DNA of 64,000 bases, taken from contig OX155978.1 in assembly GCA_944548615.1 (NCBI GenBank), positions 3,207,595-3,271,594 of the forward strand. The letters run 5' to 3'. The stretch's first letter is position 1; the number at the start of each line of letters is the position of its first letter. The notes below the pieces were generated by a model, which was not told where the DNA came from, ran no database searches, and was given only the letters and a program-made list of their open reading frames with translations. Below, piece after piece: positions 36,546 to 48,176 of the stretch. The position numbers were made by a program, and so were the translations under genes. Source of the stretch: Micropterix aruncella. Lineage: Eukaryota > Arthropoda > Insecta > Lepidoptera > Micropterigidae.

Positions 36546-36830
36546 GTCACCCCACTGGGACTAGCCCGTTCTAAGGTGGACATGACTGTAACATAAAATT
36601 ATGTAAAAGTTTTGGTAACATGCCAATAAAACTAAATTGCCCTAAAATGTGGTCCACAAAAAAAAACAAAAAACGCGATTCCGTTATATAATCACCATTA
36701 ATTAATGATGCTCCATCATAACATTCATTCGAGAATGATAAACTAAAATAAGAGAAAAATATATGTTATATACATATTTATTCAAATTGAAATGTCCGCC
36801 TTAGAACAGGATATAGCCTAGTTAGGTGAC
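36546..36830. mobile_element. MITE with GTCACC...TTCTAAGG terminal repeats
   Basis: The left end (36546-36581) GTCACCCCACTGGGACTAG, then CCGTTCTAAGGTGG, is matched by the reverse-complemented right end (36796-36830) GTCACCTAACTAGGC, then CTGTTCTAAGGCGG. The inside is AT-rich and non-coding. No clear target duplication. Confidence 0.65.
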
Positions 36831-37779
36831 ATTGAAATAGGATAGGAAAAACCCCTAAAATGTAAGCCTTTAGACCAGAATACCCCCTTAATAAGTCTGT
36901 ATTTCTTATCCTTATTTCATCTGTATTTCATATTAATATATACCCACATTTCTATGTATTATATGTAGATTGTTTATTATATCAATTTTGAAAATAATAA
37001 AGATCATATGTTTTCAAGACGGCGTCTTAAATATAACAAACTAAATTTACCAGATGATAAAATTAACGTTTGAAGATAAATATTATTATCGTTATCTTTC
37101 ATTGAAACTGTAATATGTAATCTTATTTAACATCTATAGATACAGATTTATGAAATGTGGTTTTATGGAAAATACGCTGTGTTAGTTGCATTTATGGTTT
37201 ATTTGTTTACTCATTATAATATAAAAAACACGGTTTTTTGGAGTAATTCGTATAAGTGTATATAAATAAATGGATTAATGAAAAGAGAAGGGTAAAGAAA
37301 CAGACCGACGTAGGAAACACAAAATGTCATTTCTGTTTGAAAAATACTTTCTTTATAGTAACTTTTCTGAAAACATGGGTATAATAATAATATTTTTTTA
37401 TTGTGAACTGTAAGTATGTCGTATAAAATGGATAGGTACTATTGTATGTGCTATACAGTTTACCAATCAGGCGTTCAATATTTATTTTTCTATAATTAAA
37501 TATATGTTCACTTCGCAAGTTGAAGGAAACAAATCGTATAACGTTTTAGAGATAGGTATTAACAAAACTAATAATTTTAGCTATTATCTACAAATTTAGT
37601 AAATTTCCATTACTACATACATATATGTATATAAATCAAATGTCAGTTTGTTTTTAAATTAAAATGTTAAACTGGAATTATTAGGCTATCTACGGTGTGT
37701 CAGATTTAGAGCTAGAATTAAATATAAATGTTTAAAGTTTAAAATGTTGGAGAATTACAATAAGAATATGTTTTATTAT
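36831..37779. other. Unassigned AT-rich sequence
   Basis: Nothing recognisable on either strand. Confidence 0.45.
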
Positions 37780-38190
37780 TTATTTGTCATTATCGTTTAA
37801 AAAGTCATTCACGCTGTAATAGCATTTATTTTTGAGCCACTGCTGTAATGCCTGTTTGAATCCTGGTTGATGCATTGATTTGATATTTTGTGGAATAGCG
37901 TTGAAATATTTAACACAACAGAACTCAGGTTCCTTTTTACACATTTCTCTCCTCACTGAGGGACAGTTTATGAGGCTTCTATTCCTCGTAGCCCTTGAAT
38001 GTACATCTCTTCGTAATATATCGGGATTAGTTTTAATAAATTCACAACATTCCAGTATATATAGAGAGGGCACAGTCAACATAGCCATGCTGGTGAAGAG
38101 AGGCCTGCAGTAACTGCCTGGAGCTACTCCGTTTAGAAGTCGAACACAGGACTTCTGTATTTTGAATATTCTTTGGACTTCTGTTGAATT
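37780..38190 (-). pseudogene. LINE RT C-terminal remnant (Jockey/CR1-like)
   Basis: Minus-strand reading from 38190: STEVQRIFKIQKSCVRLLNG, VAPGSYCRPLFTS, then the frame 37780-38088 with LTVPSLYILECCEFIKTNPD, RATRNRSLINCPSVRR and KYFNAIPQNIK. QK..VR...G....C.PLF....IL..PSLYI is a hallmark of the region after RT in this broad LINE group. The catalytic part is absent. The open frame is continuous over ~130 codons, but the element is heavily 5'-truncated. Confidence 0.8.
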
Positions 38191-38199
38191 AATATAGGT

Positions 38200-40119
38200 A
38201 AACTATAAGTAATTGTGTAGTGTTTGTTAGCAGTTTGTTAATAACCTCGCTTATCTGTTACACAAGCTAAAAGAATGCCAATATTTAACAAATGATAAGA
38301 AACAATAACATTCAATTATTACTCCGATCTGTCGCATTTTGGAAATAAGTGTTTAAAGTGAATAACTATTTAAAGAAAAAATCATATTTTGAAAATTAGT
38401 ATAAAGGGTTAGGCGCGTGGCGTTATTTAGCGGTAGGTAAAATAACGCAAATATTATTTATTTGCGATATTTTACCTGTTGCTAGACGGCGCAGCGCAAT
38501 CAAAGCTTGTCAAACTTTTATTTATCAGTCAAGTTTTACAAATTTCTTAATTAAAAAAAAACATGTTTTTAAAATTTTCTATCAAAAGTTGCTTATTTGC
38601 TCACTGATTTACCCACTTCAACGATGTCACTAATTAAAACCTCATCCTGTATATAACCGCAGAATTTCGAATGACGTAATAGCAGCCTACCGTATCTGCT
38701 ACGTTGCGTTTCAAAGAATCGCCTTGTAAGATCGGAATCGCGTGGTTGTTTTGCAATTTCGCTGAAAAGGGGTTTTTCCTATAGCCGAATCAGGGCATGC
38801 CGCATTATCTTATTTTATCGTACATATTGGCTGAACGACTACTGCCCGCTGTTTCGCGGCTTCCGCTTTCTGGCGCTTGCCGATTGGGGACGGTTTCACA
38901 CTCTCCGTTTTTGAACCGGACCGGATTTCCCCTGGTTAGTCCGGTAGAAATACGGTTTCTACTATTGGTTTTGCATACAAACCATTTCCCTTCAATCCCT
39001 ACTCCTCCGTATCCTCGACTTTTAAATAAAATTAATTAAAACTGCTAATCATTAATTGTAAAACGTTGAAAACAAGTAAACGACCTTACATTATTTTTTA
39101 CCATCACGTATGTAAAATTATTTCAAGCATCGCTGAGAAATAGATAAATAAATATATATATACAATATATACCTTCATAAATATTTTTTTTTCCTGAGAA
39201 ATAAATAAATAAATTAATTAATACAAAAATCAAATATGGGACTTTTCTTTCGACATAATGACGCCTTTAACACTGTAATGCCCGATGAAGTCGTCTTGTC
39301 TCCTCGAGTCAAATATTAGTCGACGAGCCCTAATAGGGGCCCGTGACGTCTTCCACGAGGCGTTCTGCCTGTTTGGGGGTTTCGCGTGAGCCGGCCCATT
39401 GACCTGGCTTTCAGAATATGGCATCGCAAGGCTTAGCGCCCTGAGGCAAGATTCCATATTAGGCGCTTAGGCGGCTTATAGTGAAGGATTGAGAGGGGAG
39501 TTGGTACATGGCATCTTCTGTGGCGAGACTGCTTTGCTGCGATACCCGCGCTGGTGGTCCGCTAATCAAGCAGACTGTTCGGGTACGGCTTTCGGACATA
39601 TGGCGGCCTGGTGTGCAGCGGAGCGAGCTGACGGATGTGCTCGTGAGGCGAGGGGTCGGCCCTACGGTATTTGAGAGTGGCCACCCTTCACTAGACTCCA
39701 ATTGATTGTGAGCGAAGGGTGGTTCTCATCAGGAAGTTTTCTCCGTTATTGAAAGTCGTGGATGTTGAAGTTGAAGTATTTATTCAGAAGGTCTCTAGTA
39801 GGTTGCCAGCTCGTAACGCCTTGATTGATATTTCGCCGTTGTGTAGGTAGTGTGGGCGCGAGGTGAAGCCGTGGTTGTATTTCCGAAGTGTGAAGCGCCG
39901 CGATAGATTCGAAGATAATGATAGTCGCGTATACTATGCGTGATTTGTTGACTCGAAGTGAAGTGTAGAGCGCGAGTACTTGTTAATGGGCGGTTACTGC
40001 CCTCCAGGGAATGATATCGATCGATCGAAATGTACTGCGTTTTATATCATGTGCAGTGATGCAATAGTTGTGAGTGGGGTGAGAAATGTGAATTAATTTC
40101 GTAGAAAAAAGAAGAAATG
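38200..40119. other. Unassigned; GC-richer patch at 39240-40080
   Basis: No family recognised. 39490-39720 has overlapping short frames on both strands (65 aa +, 80 aa -) without motifs. The GC rise at 39240-40080 may be an old element or a regulatory region. Confidence 0.35.
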
Positions 40120-40510
40120 ACATTAGTCATCACCTGACTGTGCATAAAATGCCGAATTTAGTTGGAAATCAACTGCAGCTGACTCGTGTAGATTTGAGCG
40201 AGTTTGCGGTTTCGATTCTGTAGAAATTACTTTTTTGTTGTGGGTATGTTGGACTAAAGCTCCAACAGGTACATCGCGCATGAGGCGCTTTACGTATTCC
40301 TCCACGGACTCTGTTTCGCTAAAATCGCGTTCCAGAGTAGCGTTTCGGACGTACCAAGGGGCTCCCGACCTTAGCCCCACCTTCAATACTTGCTGGATGT
40401 TAGTCCGCTGCGATGCTGAGATGAGGTATTACCAGGCCGGTGCCGCGTACGTGAGTTTTGTCCTCACGTACATCTTCAGCATCAATCTTGTCTCTCTGTG
40501 CATCGTTAGA
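40120..40510 (-). pseudogene. Jockey-like LINE C-terminal fragment
   Basis: Reading the minus strand from 40500: MHREIRLMLKMYVRTKLTYA, APAWYYLISASQ, then (frame 40123-40386) VLKVGLRSGAPWYVRNATLERDF. LTYAAP.W and APWYVRN..L.RD are diagnostic of Jockey-clade RT C-termini. Only this end remains. The (GATA)n at 40505 that follows belongs to the neighbouring LINE. Confidence 0.85.
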
Positions 40511-41235
40511 TAGATAGATAGATAGAGATTCTTTATTGCACTTTAAACAAAGACATATAAAAGGCGGACTTATTGTTTAAAATACAATCTCTTACAGCCA
40601 ACCTTCGTGGAAGTGTATAAATTTAGGTGCCAAGAGATAAATTAAAAATTAACAAAAAAAAAGAAGAAAAACTTATTACATAACAAAAATTAGTCAAGTA
40701 ACAAAAATGCCATTTTTAAATAAAATTAGTATTTGGAATAATTCGCAAGGAGCGAAGGATAGGAGAGGATGGGATGAGACCTAGGAGAACTAGGAATTTA
40801 AGGACATGAAATACTTTTTCAGAGACACTTGAATGGTAAAAACCGTTGGTGCGTTTCTGATGTCTGGCGGGAGCTGGTTCCATAGTCTAGCTGAATGAAT
40901 GGTGAAGGAATAAGTAAAAAAAGAAAAATTATGAGTTGGAATCGCAATTTTACTATCCTGACTGGAACGGAGTGAAAGACCATGACTTCCTAAGTGATTG
41001 AATTTTTCGGTTAGGTAGGAGGGAGTGGTAGGATTGTTGAGGATGTTATAAAGAAAGGAAAGAATATGCATGTTTCTACGTTCACGTATTCGAAGCCAAT
41101 GAAGTCTGCTTCTATACTCAGAGACGTGATCAAAATTTTTCGCGTTGAAGATAATATATCTAATGCATACATTTTGCAACCGCTCTAATTTGTCAAGGAT
41201 GGCTTCAGTGACGTCAATCGTTGAGTTCACTCAGT
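40505..41235 (-). pseudogene. L2/CR1-like LINE 3' end with (GATA)n tail
   Basis: The minus frame 40790-41230 (146 codons) reads LDKLERLQNVCIRYIIFNAK, HWLRIRERRNMHILSFLYNI, PTTPSYLTEKFNHLGSHG and SARLWNQLPPDIRNAP. This is the C-terminal extension after RT of an L2/CR1-type LINE. The 3' UTR runs to GTGCAATAAAGAATC and a (TCTA)n tail on the minus strand, seen as (GATA)n at 40508-40527. The family also occurs at 1226-1400, 5258-5770 and probably 26385-26695. The frame is open but 5'-truncated before the catalytic domain. Confidence 0.85.
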
Positions 41236-41610
41236 GTCTGAAGAAGAGGTATCGAAAGAAACGTTATTTTAGCTAGATAAAATTGTCGACAGGAAGCGAC
41301 GTCACCTTACAATGCAGTGCCAGCGACTGATTAACCTGTCCAAATATTAGGTAAGTAGTTGTCTAAATATCCAAATCTCGATATATTAAGATACATATAT
41401 TATTATAAGATTTTGTGTCAAATGAAAGGTCTGATTAAGTACATTTCGGAATATACATCTACCAATGTAATACTATTTTTCAAAGGAACGACATATATAA
41501 CTTATTTCTTATCATTAAAAGCTGGATTTGAGACTTTTAAATAATTTTTGGTAACAATAAAAACAAAAAAATATAAAGGCAAATTACCAAACTCCCACAA
41601 ATGCACACTT

Positions 41611-41945
41611 TGCCCGCAGGAGAGGCCTAAAGCGGGCACATGTTTTTTTCGACACCAAGTAGTTGCCATCAAGAACTAACCTCAAAAATCTGAGATAAAT
41701 AACAGTAAATACAACCAAATCACAACCAGATAACACATTCAGTAACAAATGGGTTTTAATAATAACATAAATAACACAAAAATAGAGTAAACACAAGTAA
41801 GATACCTCGACATTTTGTTAAAAAATCCTTTTAAAAGTATGCCAAGTTTTTAAAACGACTGTATACACGAGGGTGCCCGCTTTAGGCCCTATGCCCGCTT
41901 CAGGCCGAATGCCCGCTTTAGGCCCTATTCCCACTTTAGGCCCCA
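41611..41945. repeat. Palindrome and 18-bp minisatellite (TGCCCGCTTTAGGCCCTA)
   Basis: 41874-41945 holds four copies of an 18-bp unit at 41874, 41892, 41910 and 41928, with changes in the later ones. At 41611-41638 TGCCCGC and GCGGGCA form a hairpin that contains the reverse complement of the unit (AGGCCTAAAGCGGGCA). The two may be ends of one small inverted-repeat element of ~335 bp. Confidence 0.7.
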
Positions 41946-42404
41946 TTCCCCTACATTCTGTACAAAAATGACACATGCTACGTCATTCCACATACGTTGT
42001 TCCCAACCTGGTAGTCTTGGTTTTAATTCCTTTTAAAATATTTACTTCTTTATTTTTTTAATTATTTTATTTCGAAAAACTTCCATTCGCGATTTATTGT
42101 AAAATGTGAAAGCGTACTGATATCCGTACGGCTACACCGGGAAATTGTGTGGTGTGACGATTTTTTATCGGTAAAGCACAACGCAAAAGCCGAGTCGGAT
42201 TTCCTCTACGCTGGCGATATAAGCCTCCGATTCCCCACCCGTTTATTTCATACAAACGCTTCAGAAGCCTTCGACAGCTACAAATATTTATTATTATATA
42301 ATGCAGTATTTTCAACCTTTTCTAAATAGCGATCCCCTTTTAAAAAAAAAAACTTACGCAACCCCCGCATATTTAGCGTAAAGGCATATACGGCAGCATA
42401 TATA

Positions 42405-42500
42405 AGAAGAAACGTCGTGTGCTACAAATTTCACGCGGTAAATTCGTTTCTATAGTATTTATAATGTCAAACAACCGCGATATTCTTCGATTTTACATAC
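42405..42500 (+). mobile_element. PLE 3' end fragment
   Basis: AAACGTCGTGTGCTACAAAT, ACGCGGTAAATTCG and AATGTCAAACAACCGCGATA match the PLE 3' region. 5'-truncated. Confidence 0.7.
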
Positions 42501-43305
42501 GTAGGTAATTTGAAAATTTTTGGGCTTTAATCAGTTATTAAATTTAAGTGGGAAAATATCCACCTCTTTTCAAGTCAATATTTAGTCTATTCTATACATT
42601 TTTATTGAAGTCAGGGTGTATACCCGTCATCATTGTATCGATGAACTGAATGGACTGACTGACTGAGACGGGACCGACGCACCTACACACGTCTGGACAA
42701 ATCCGGCCGCGCCTTCAGTCCAGTTCAGTCCGACCGAGCCTCATCGTGTGTAGGCCGCATTACAAAGAAAGGTACTGGGAGGGGCGGCATCAGACGCCGC
42801 TCTAGCGGTGAGGGTCAAATAAAAGTTTCCGAACTGTGCCTGTCAGATCAAGTGCACCCGACGGAAGGTTAACCCTTTACGGCGCTGAATTGCAGTACTG
42901 CATCATGCCATTCGAACTCCCGAAATTTTTTAAACAAACAAAAAAATACCATTTCTCTATATTTTACGCAAAGCATTTTTACGAATTAGATGGTTTTAAT
43001 TATACTAGGTGGGCGCTATTTTACATTTTGTGCTCACTTCAAGTAAGAAACCCGCCAAAACCCATATGTGTAGTTCGCACGCGAGTTCAATCGTATGTTT
43101 TTATTAGTGATACTGAAAATATCGACCTGAAATTGCTGTGGAGTAACGGTATGTTATTGATTTTCACCAATTTGATGTAATTCAAATATATTATACTTTA
43201 TTTATAGAGATAGGCTGCACTTTTGCTATGATGCAGTGATACATCATCGCATTATTATTGATTACTTTGTTTATAACATGTATCTTTTTTTCTTTCAGGC
43301 TCATT

Positions 43306-44263
43306 ATGAGTTCGAGGCTTCCACATTTAGGTTCCAGGCTTTCAACTTTGACGACTGACGAATTGGAAAACATTCTGGGCCCAATGGGAAGATAGTGATG
43401 ACGACTTAGACTACTCAGACGACGATGACGTAGCAGATCCATCGTACATATTGGAACGGAATGGTCAGAATTTACGTGAAGATTCGGATTAGGAACAATA
43501 AATACCAGACCCAGAAGATCAGGATAATAACATCCTGCCGCTGAGTTTGGTGACAAATACCAGCACTACGGTTTAGCCAAGTGAGACACCGCCTGCTGTT
43601 TCAGTACCCAGAAGCACACGTGTTCCTAAGAGAAATACTATATGGAAAACTAAAAACCTAGTGCTTGCAAACTATAATGGCGTTGACATATCCTTAGTGG
43701 CCTGGGGAGACAAAAAGATTGTGAATCTTGTATCTAGCTTTGCTGGCAAGAACCCTACATCTGTCGTAAGTCGATTTGACAAGTCGCAAAAGAAACATGT
43801 TACTGTAGAGCGGCCTTTCACCGTGGCTGAATACAATCGTTCCATGGGTGGTGTGGACCTAATGGACTGCGTAATGGGCCACGATAAAAATTACATTTCG
43901 CAGAAAACGTTGGTTCATATTATTATTTTTTTGTATATGACAATGTGTAATGCATGGCTGTTATATAGAAAAAATCATGCTGACACCGGGGTTAAAGACC
44001 GGGTGTTAAGTTCGGCTAGTTTTCGACTAGAATTTGCTGAGACATTGGTTAAATATAAAAAAAAACGAAACAACAAAAAGAGAAAAGGGCTATGCCACTA
44101 TATTCCACCGAAAGAAGTAAGATTGGATCAATTAGGACACTGGCCTATGTGGACTGAAAAAAGGCTGAGATGCAAATTTCCGGGATATAAAAGAATAGTC
44201 CAAACCGAATGTCAAAAATGTGGTGTATCCTTATGTTTTAACAATAATAATAACTATAAATAG
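43306..44263 (+). pseudogene. piggyBac transposase, internally deleted
   Basis: From the ATG at 43306 an acidic N-terminus is read across stops (SDDDLDYSDDDDVADPSYIL), then TRVPKRNTIWKTKNLVLANY joins directly to the C-terminal half. The open frame 43661-44263 has TVERPFTVAEYNRSMGGVDLMD, with the third catalytic Asp at residue 66 and MGGVD typical of piggyBac. It ends with Cys-rich CKFPGYKR, TECQKCGVSLCF. The segment carrying the first two catalytic Asps is gone, so it cannot transpose. A TTTTTTCTTTCAG at 43286-43299 just before the ATG, and GGTATGTT at 43148, could be an intron in the leader. Confidence 0.85.
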
Positions 44264-44550
44264 GATAGAAAACGAATTTACCGCGTGAAATTTGTAGGAC
44301 CCGACGTTTCGGTGACGTTGCAGCCGCCGTTGTCTAGGGTAGACTGAAGAGCTGTCAGTCCGTTGTTTTGCGGGTAGGCCGCAAACCGCTGCCGCCACTG
44401 CGTAGGTTATAACGGTGGTGGGGGGCCGGGCTCGGAGCGCGGGAATTTTTAAAATCCGTCTTGCACACAACACTCACTGTATCCTGTTTTACGCTTCACA
44501 ACGGACTGACAGCTCTTCAGTCTACCCTAGACAACGGCGGCGATTATCTA
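44262..44550 (-). mobile_element. PLE 3' end with inverted duplication, inside piggyBac
   Basis: 44262-44495 matches the PLE 3' end at 28790-29035 in the same orientation. It is followed at 44500-44550 by the reverse complement of its own part (GACTGACAGCTCTTCAGTC, TACCCTAGACAACGGCGG), making a hairpin. This is the inverted-end arrangement seen again at 50970-51163. Confidence 0.8.
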
Positions 44551-44572
44551 TATTTGTCGTATCACCTATTGG

Positions 44573-44576
<4 letters not shown>

Positions 44577-44663
<87 letters not shown>
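44577..44663. repeat. (TA)n microsatellite
   Basis: About 87 bp of TA near the right end of the piggyBac element. Confidence 0.97.
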
Positions 44664-44666
<3 letters not shown>

Positions 44667-44699
44667 GACCTTGCGCCGTAAAGGGTTAAGGGTGAGCGC

Positions 44700-44885
44700 T
44701 TTACGCCACAGCTTCACCTATGACTTTAAGACGTCGTTATGCTAATCGCCAATAGCTCTATTGAAATATCGTGCATATCTACTCATATACGGCTCCCCGA
44801 AGGTGACTTCCGGTGTGACGTCATGACCGGAAGTGCGGAGAGGCGAAACAAATTAATGCGCTTTCATCGGCGGCGGCGAGAAGAC
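44700..44885 (+). repeat. Dispersed repeat with ETS-CRE-ETS palindrome, copy 1
   Basis: Matches 49289-49470: TTACGCCA, TAATCGCCAA, AGCTCTATTGA and then the palindromic core. The core has ACTTCCGG at 44806, TGACGTCA at 44816 and CCGGAAGT at 44827, which match ETS-factor and CREB-type consensus sites. Whether it works as a promoter is unknown. Confidence 0.7.
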
Positions 44886-45250
44886 CCAGCACAAGCAAAA
44901 TTAAAATAATTTCCAATGATGCAGTGGTAATGTGCAATACTTGCAGAAAGTAAGTCATCGAGCTGTATAGTTTTTCTGCGGTATTTGTAAAAAAACACTT
45001 CCACTACTCGTGTGTGTAAAAATAACCATCAAATTAAATATTGTCCATTAAATCCATCTAGCCCATGTATTATCCAAATGTACAAACATTTTGTGCGAAA
45101 GTACAATCATGATGTGAATCTTCGGACCAAAAACATTTTTTTTGGATATTCAAAATTCCTGAAATTTTACAAAATAACGTTAAAAACAGAAATTGTATTG
45201 TATTGATTTTGAAACCAGCTCTCGAATCTAGGTATAACTTTCGCCAATAC

Positions 45251-46017
45251 TGGCCCGTATTCCGTTTCTCGCAGGCTTAAACTAAGCTGGTGTTAAAAAT
45301 TAGGAACGTAAGCACCTTCGTTATTTTATTGGTATTCCGTTTCATCAAAATTAAGAACCGGTCTTAAATCCTAAAATTTTCCGTTATGTCTATGGCCGTT
45401 CCAAAACGGGGTCCTAATTTTGACAGCTCAATCACTCGCTCTCCCGTCCACCGTCGTGTCGTCTCTTCGCCGCACGCTGATTATCGCCACGTTTCCGTTT
45501 CTTTTAAAATATACAAATATACAAGGCTTTTTATCATATAATATACAGGCACAAGGATAAAAAAATATACAAAGCTAATTATCATAATGTAGAAAAAATA
45601 TTGACACAGGATTTTCAGGGCAAAATAGATATTAATTAACGATTACTTACGATAATCGGCGCTCATCGTCCGTTCTTTGATTCAGAAGCCAATGCTGAGC
45701 AAACATCTTTAAAATCGCGACAAAAACATTTTGGAAATCACGAGAGAAACAAGAGCTACACGGCTGTCAGACGAAGACTGCTCGTTTCAGACCGTTCTTA
45801 GTTAAGACCCCATACAAGACTTATCCGCCATGACACTTGTAGAAACGGAATACGAAAATGGGTCTAGACGGTGCTTAACATCAATTTAAAAGCCTGATGG
45901 CCTCTACATAAGCACGCTCCAGTTAGGACACATGAAAGGGAATACCAAAATTTCAGTTTAAAAGTAAGCGTCGTTTTAGCTCATGTTAGTCACCCGCGGG
46001 AAACAGAATACGGGCCA
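45251..46017. mobile_element. TIR element, TGGCCCGTATTCYGTTTC ends
   Basis: The left end TGGCCCGTATTCCGTTTC and the reverse-complemented right end TGGCCCGTATTCTGTTTC match over ~25 bp with few differences. GTATTCCGTTTC-like subterminal copies occur at 45331 and, inverted, at about 45843. 767 bp, non-coding, no clear target duplication. Confidence 0.7.
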
Positions 46018-46179
46018 ATGTCGCTAGTTTTGCGAGAAACATATAAATCCAAAATATTCAGAAAATTAGAATTTTTCCGAAGGTATGAGTACACGAATTG
46101 CCCCTACATTAAAAACATTTTATAGGTGCACATAATAATAACATACTGAGATGACAGGCTATCTCGCGGCAATTAACTG

Positions 46180-46237
46180 ACTGCAACTGCGTTTCGGCGA
46201 TGTTGCAACCGCCGTTATCCAGGATAGACTGTCTGTC
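46180..46237 (-). mobile_element. PLE 3' end fragment
   Basis: GTTTCGGCGATGTTGCAACC and CGCCGTTATCCAGGATAGAC are the reverse complement of the PLE 3' block at 30609-30655. Confidence 0.7.
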
Positions 46238-46244
46238 TGGTCCT

Positions 46245-47240
46245 GGAGCTAATGGGCCCTGTTGCAATTTAGCCTCTAAGACCCATGATGTGTAGGGTCG
46301 GCCAAACGCTCGGGTCAACACCCGTTCGGCGGTCCCCGCGCAGAAGTGCGAGCCCGGGTAGGACGTTGGCCTGAGGGCCAATTTCTCCTAGGAGTCAACC
46401 TTCGGACGCTCCTGGACGGTTTGCGCACCGTGCGGCGTCTGCCTATCGATCGTGCATTCCTACCGACAGCCGGGGGAGTCTGGATGCAGTATTGTTTCCT
46501 ATAGAGCGGGAATAGTTGTTAACCTTACGGAAACTGCTCTTAAAACAACCAATCGGCTACCCGATAGCGGGTAACCGGGAAAAGGATGCCGAAGTTCGCT
46601 ATAGATTTTGTAGACATCGTATCACCGCTACGCAAGGGAGAGAACCGCACAAGCGGCCTCGATCCTGTCGAGAGACCGAAGTAATCTGGTTGCAATTGGA
46701 AGTAAGGGCGCAAATATCGGCCAGCAGACTCTGTACCTGAGGGTCAGTTCCCCTGAAAATCGTCTTTCGGGTTGCTTCTGGACAGTTTGCGCACCGTGCG
46801 GCGTCAGACATTTGACTGTCCATTCCGACTGATAACCGGGGGGGGGGGGGGGGGGGAGGTGGTAACGGCTGTGTTTCCTATAGAGCGGGGTTGGTTGTTA
46901 ACCATACGCTCTTGAAAGGAACAATTGGCTACTCGATACCGAGTGAACAGCTGGGCAAAGGATGCCGTGGTCCACGATAGATTCGGTGGACACTGAATCA
47001 CCGCTACGTAAGGGAGAGGACCGCGCAAGCGACCTCGAACCCTTAAGGTAGCGGTCGCAAGTTTTGACCGCTATGTGCACATTCCAGTTGTCTTGCGGTA
47101 ATATGTTGATTCTTACGGGCGAGTGGCATAAATAGACATTGGACTTTTTTGTCCCTAAGTCTTCTACGCTCACCACACAGAAGACAGAACGATCAATATC
47201 GTTAAAACTTTCTGGGTTCCCTCGTTCTAGTTGACACCTC
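46245..47240 (+). repeat. Two joined partial R630 copies
   Basis: The first copy starts GGAGCTAATGGGCCC and runs to GCAATTGGAAGTAAGGGCG near 46710. A second internal start (GGTCAGTTCCCCTGAAAATC, about 46740) repeats the middle and runs to the 3' end near 47235. Between them, at about 46838-46856, is a G19-like run. PLE 3' end fragments lie at both sides. Confidence 0.75.
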
Positions 47241-47242
47241 CA

Positions 47243-47330
47243 AGTGTCTGTCTTGTCTGCCCTGGACAAAGGCGGTTGAAACATCGCTGAAACGTCGGAT
47301 TCTACAATCTTCACGCAGTAAATACAGTTT
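47243..47330 (+). mobile_element. PLE 3' end fragment
   Basis: CCCTGGACAAAGGCGGTTG, AACATCGCTGAAACGTCGGA and ACGCAGTAAATAC match the PLE 3' region. It is oriented opposite to the fragment at 46180. Confidence 0.7.
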
Positions 47331-48176
47331 TATACTTTTTACACGACTGCCCAAAAAAGGAGTGTAATGAGTTCAGTGTTCATCAATGTATATTTTCCGT
47401 TTCTTTATTTCACCATACTCCTAAACGCTTGAACCAATTTAGAAGTGTCTGGTAATGTTACAATCTCTATTTCATACCGAGTGTTATAGGGATGAGGGTG
47501 CGAAGACCCCTTGCTCTTATATAAGGAGAAAGCAGCGTCTTTGATATAATTCGCCGTGTTACGTGTTGGTTAAATGACAGTCATCGATTAACAGTGTTTT
47601 TTTTCGTTTTTCTTTTTCGCAGCCGCCAGGAGTAGAACATGTAGGGCCTGTAACAGATATAAGTTTTTGTAATATTATGGGTAAGTCCCTTAACGCCGGA
47701 CGGCACCTAGCATCGGACACTAGTATCTCGATAAGTCGCTGCGTGATCGACACGTAGGAAAAGGAAAAGTGTACGCTTCCCCGCACTCTTTTCATCCGTC
47801 ACACAGTGGGGTATAAGTCATGTAAAGTTGGCAAAAATTATTTTTTCTTTTGGTTCAACATATTTTAGTGTCAGCTAACATCACAATGCATCTTTCTGTT
47901 TTAAAACTGTAATTTATGTTTAAAATTTCACAAAAGAGTCTTAATTTGAAAACTAAAAATTAATTCAAAATGTATAACGATGACTTGTGATAGATAAAAA
48001 AAAAATAAGTAAAAGAAAACAAAATAATGCAATATAGTAACCATTTATTGCACAACCTTCATTCATCATCATCATTCCAATCATCTGAAACTAATTCTGA
48101 TGTGCCAGAAATATCTAATTCAGGTGCTTGCAAAAGTTGGATCACATCTGCGTCTAATGCATATTTAACTAAAGAA
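47331..48176. other. Unassigned sequence
   Basis: No recognisable gene or element. Confidence 0.4.

Larger units (their letters stand above)
42873..44685 (+). mobile_element. piggyBac element with TTAA sites and 13-bp TIRs
   Basis: CCCTTTACGGCGC (42873-42885) and GCGCCGTAAAGGG (44673-44685) are perfect inverted terminal repeats. Each is bounded by TTAA (42869-42872 and 44686-44689), the piggyBac target. Length is 1813 bp. The transposase gene has lost its catalytic middle. The 3' part was later invaded by PLE-derived sequence (44262-44550) and a (TA)n tract (44577-44663). Confidence 0.93.

Noticed and set aside
42836..43180. 114-codon ORF at the piggyBac left end
   Set aside because: It starts outside the element and runs through the terminal repeat, so it is not an element or host gene.
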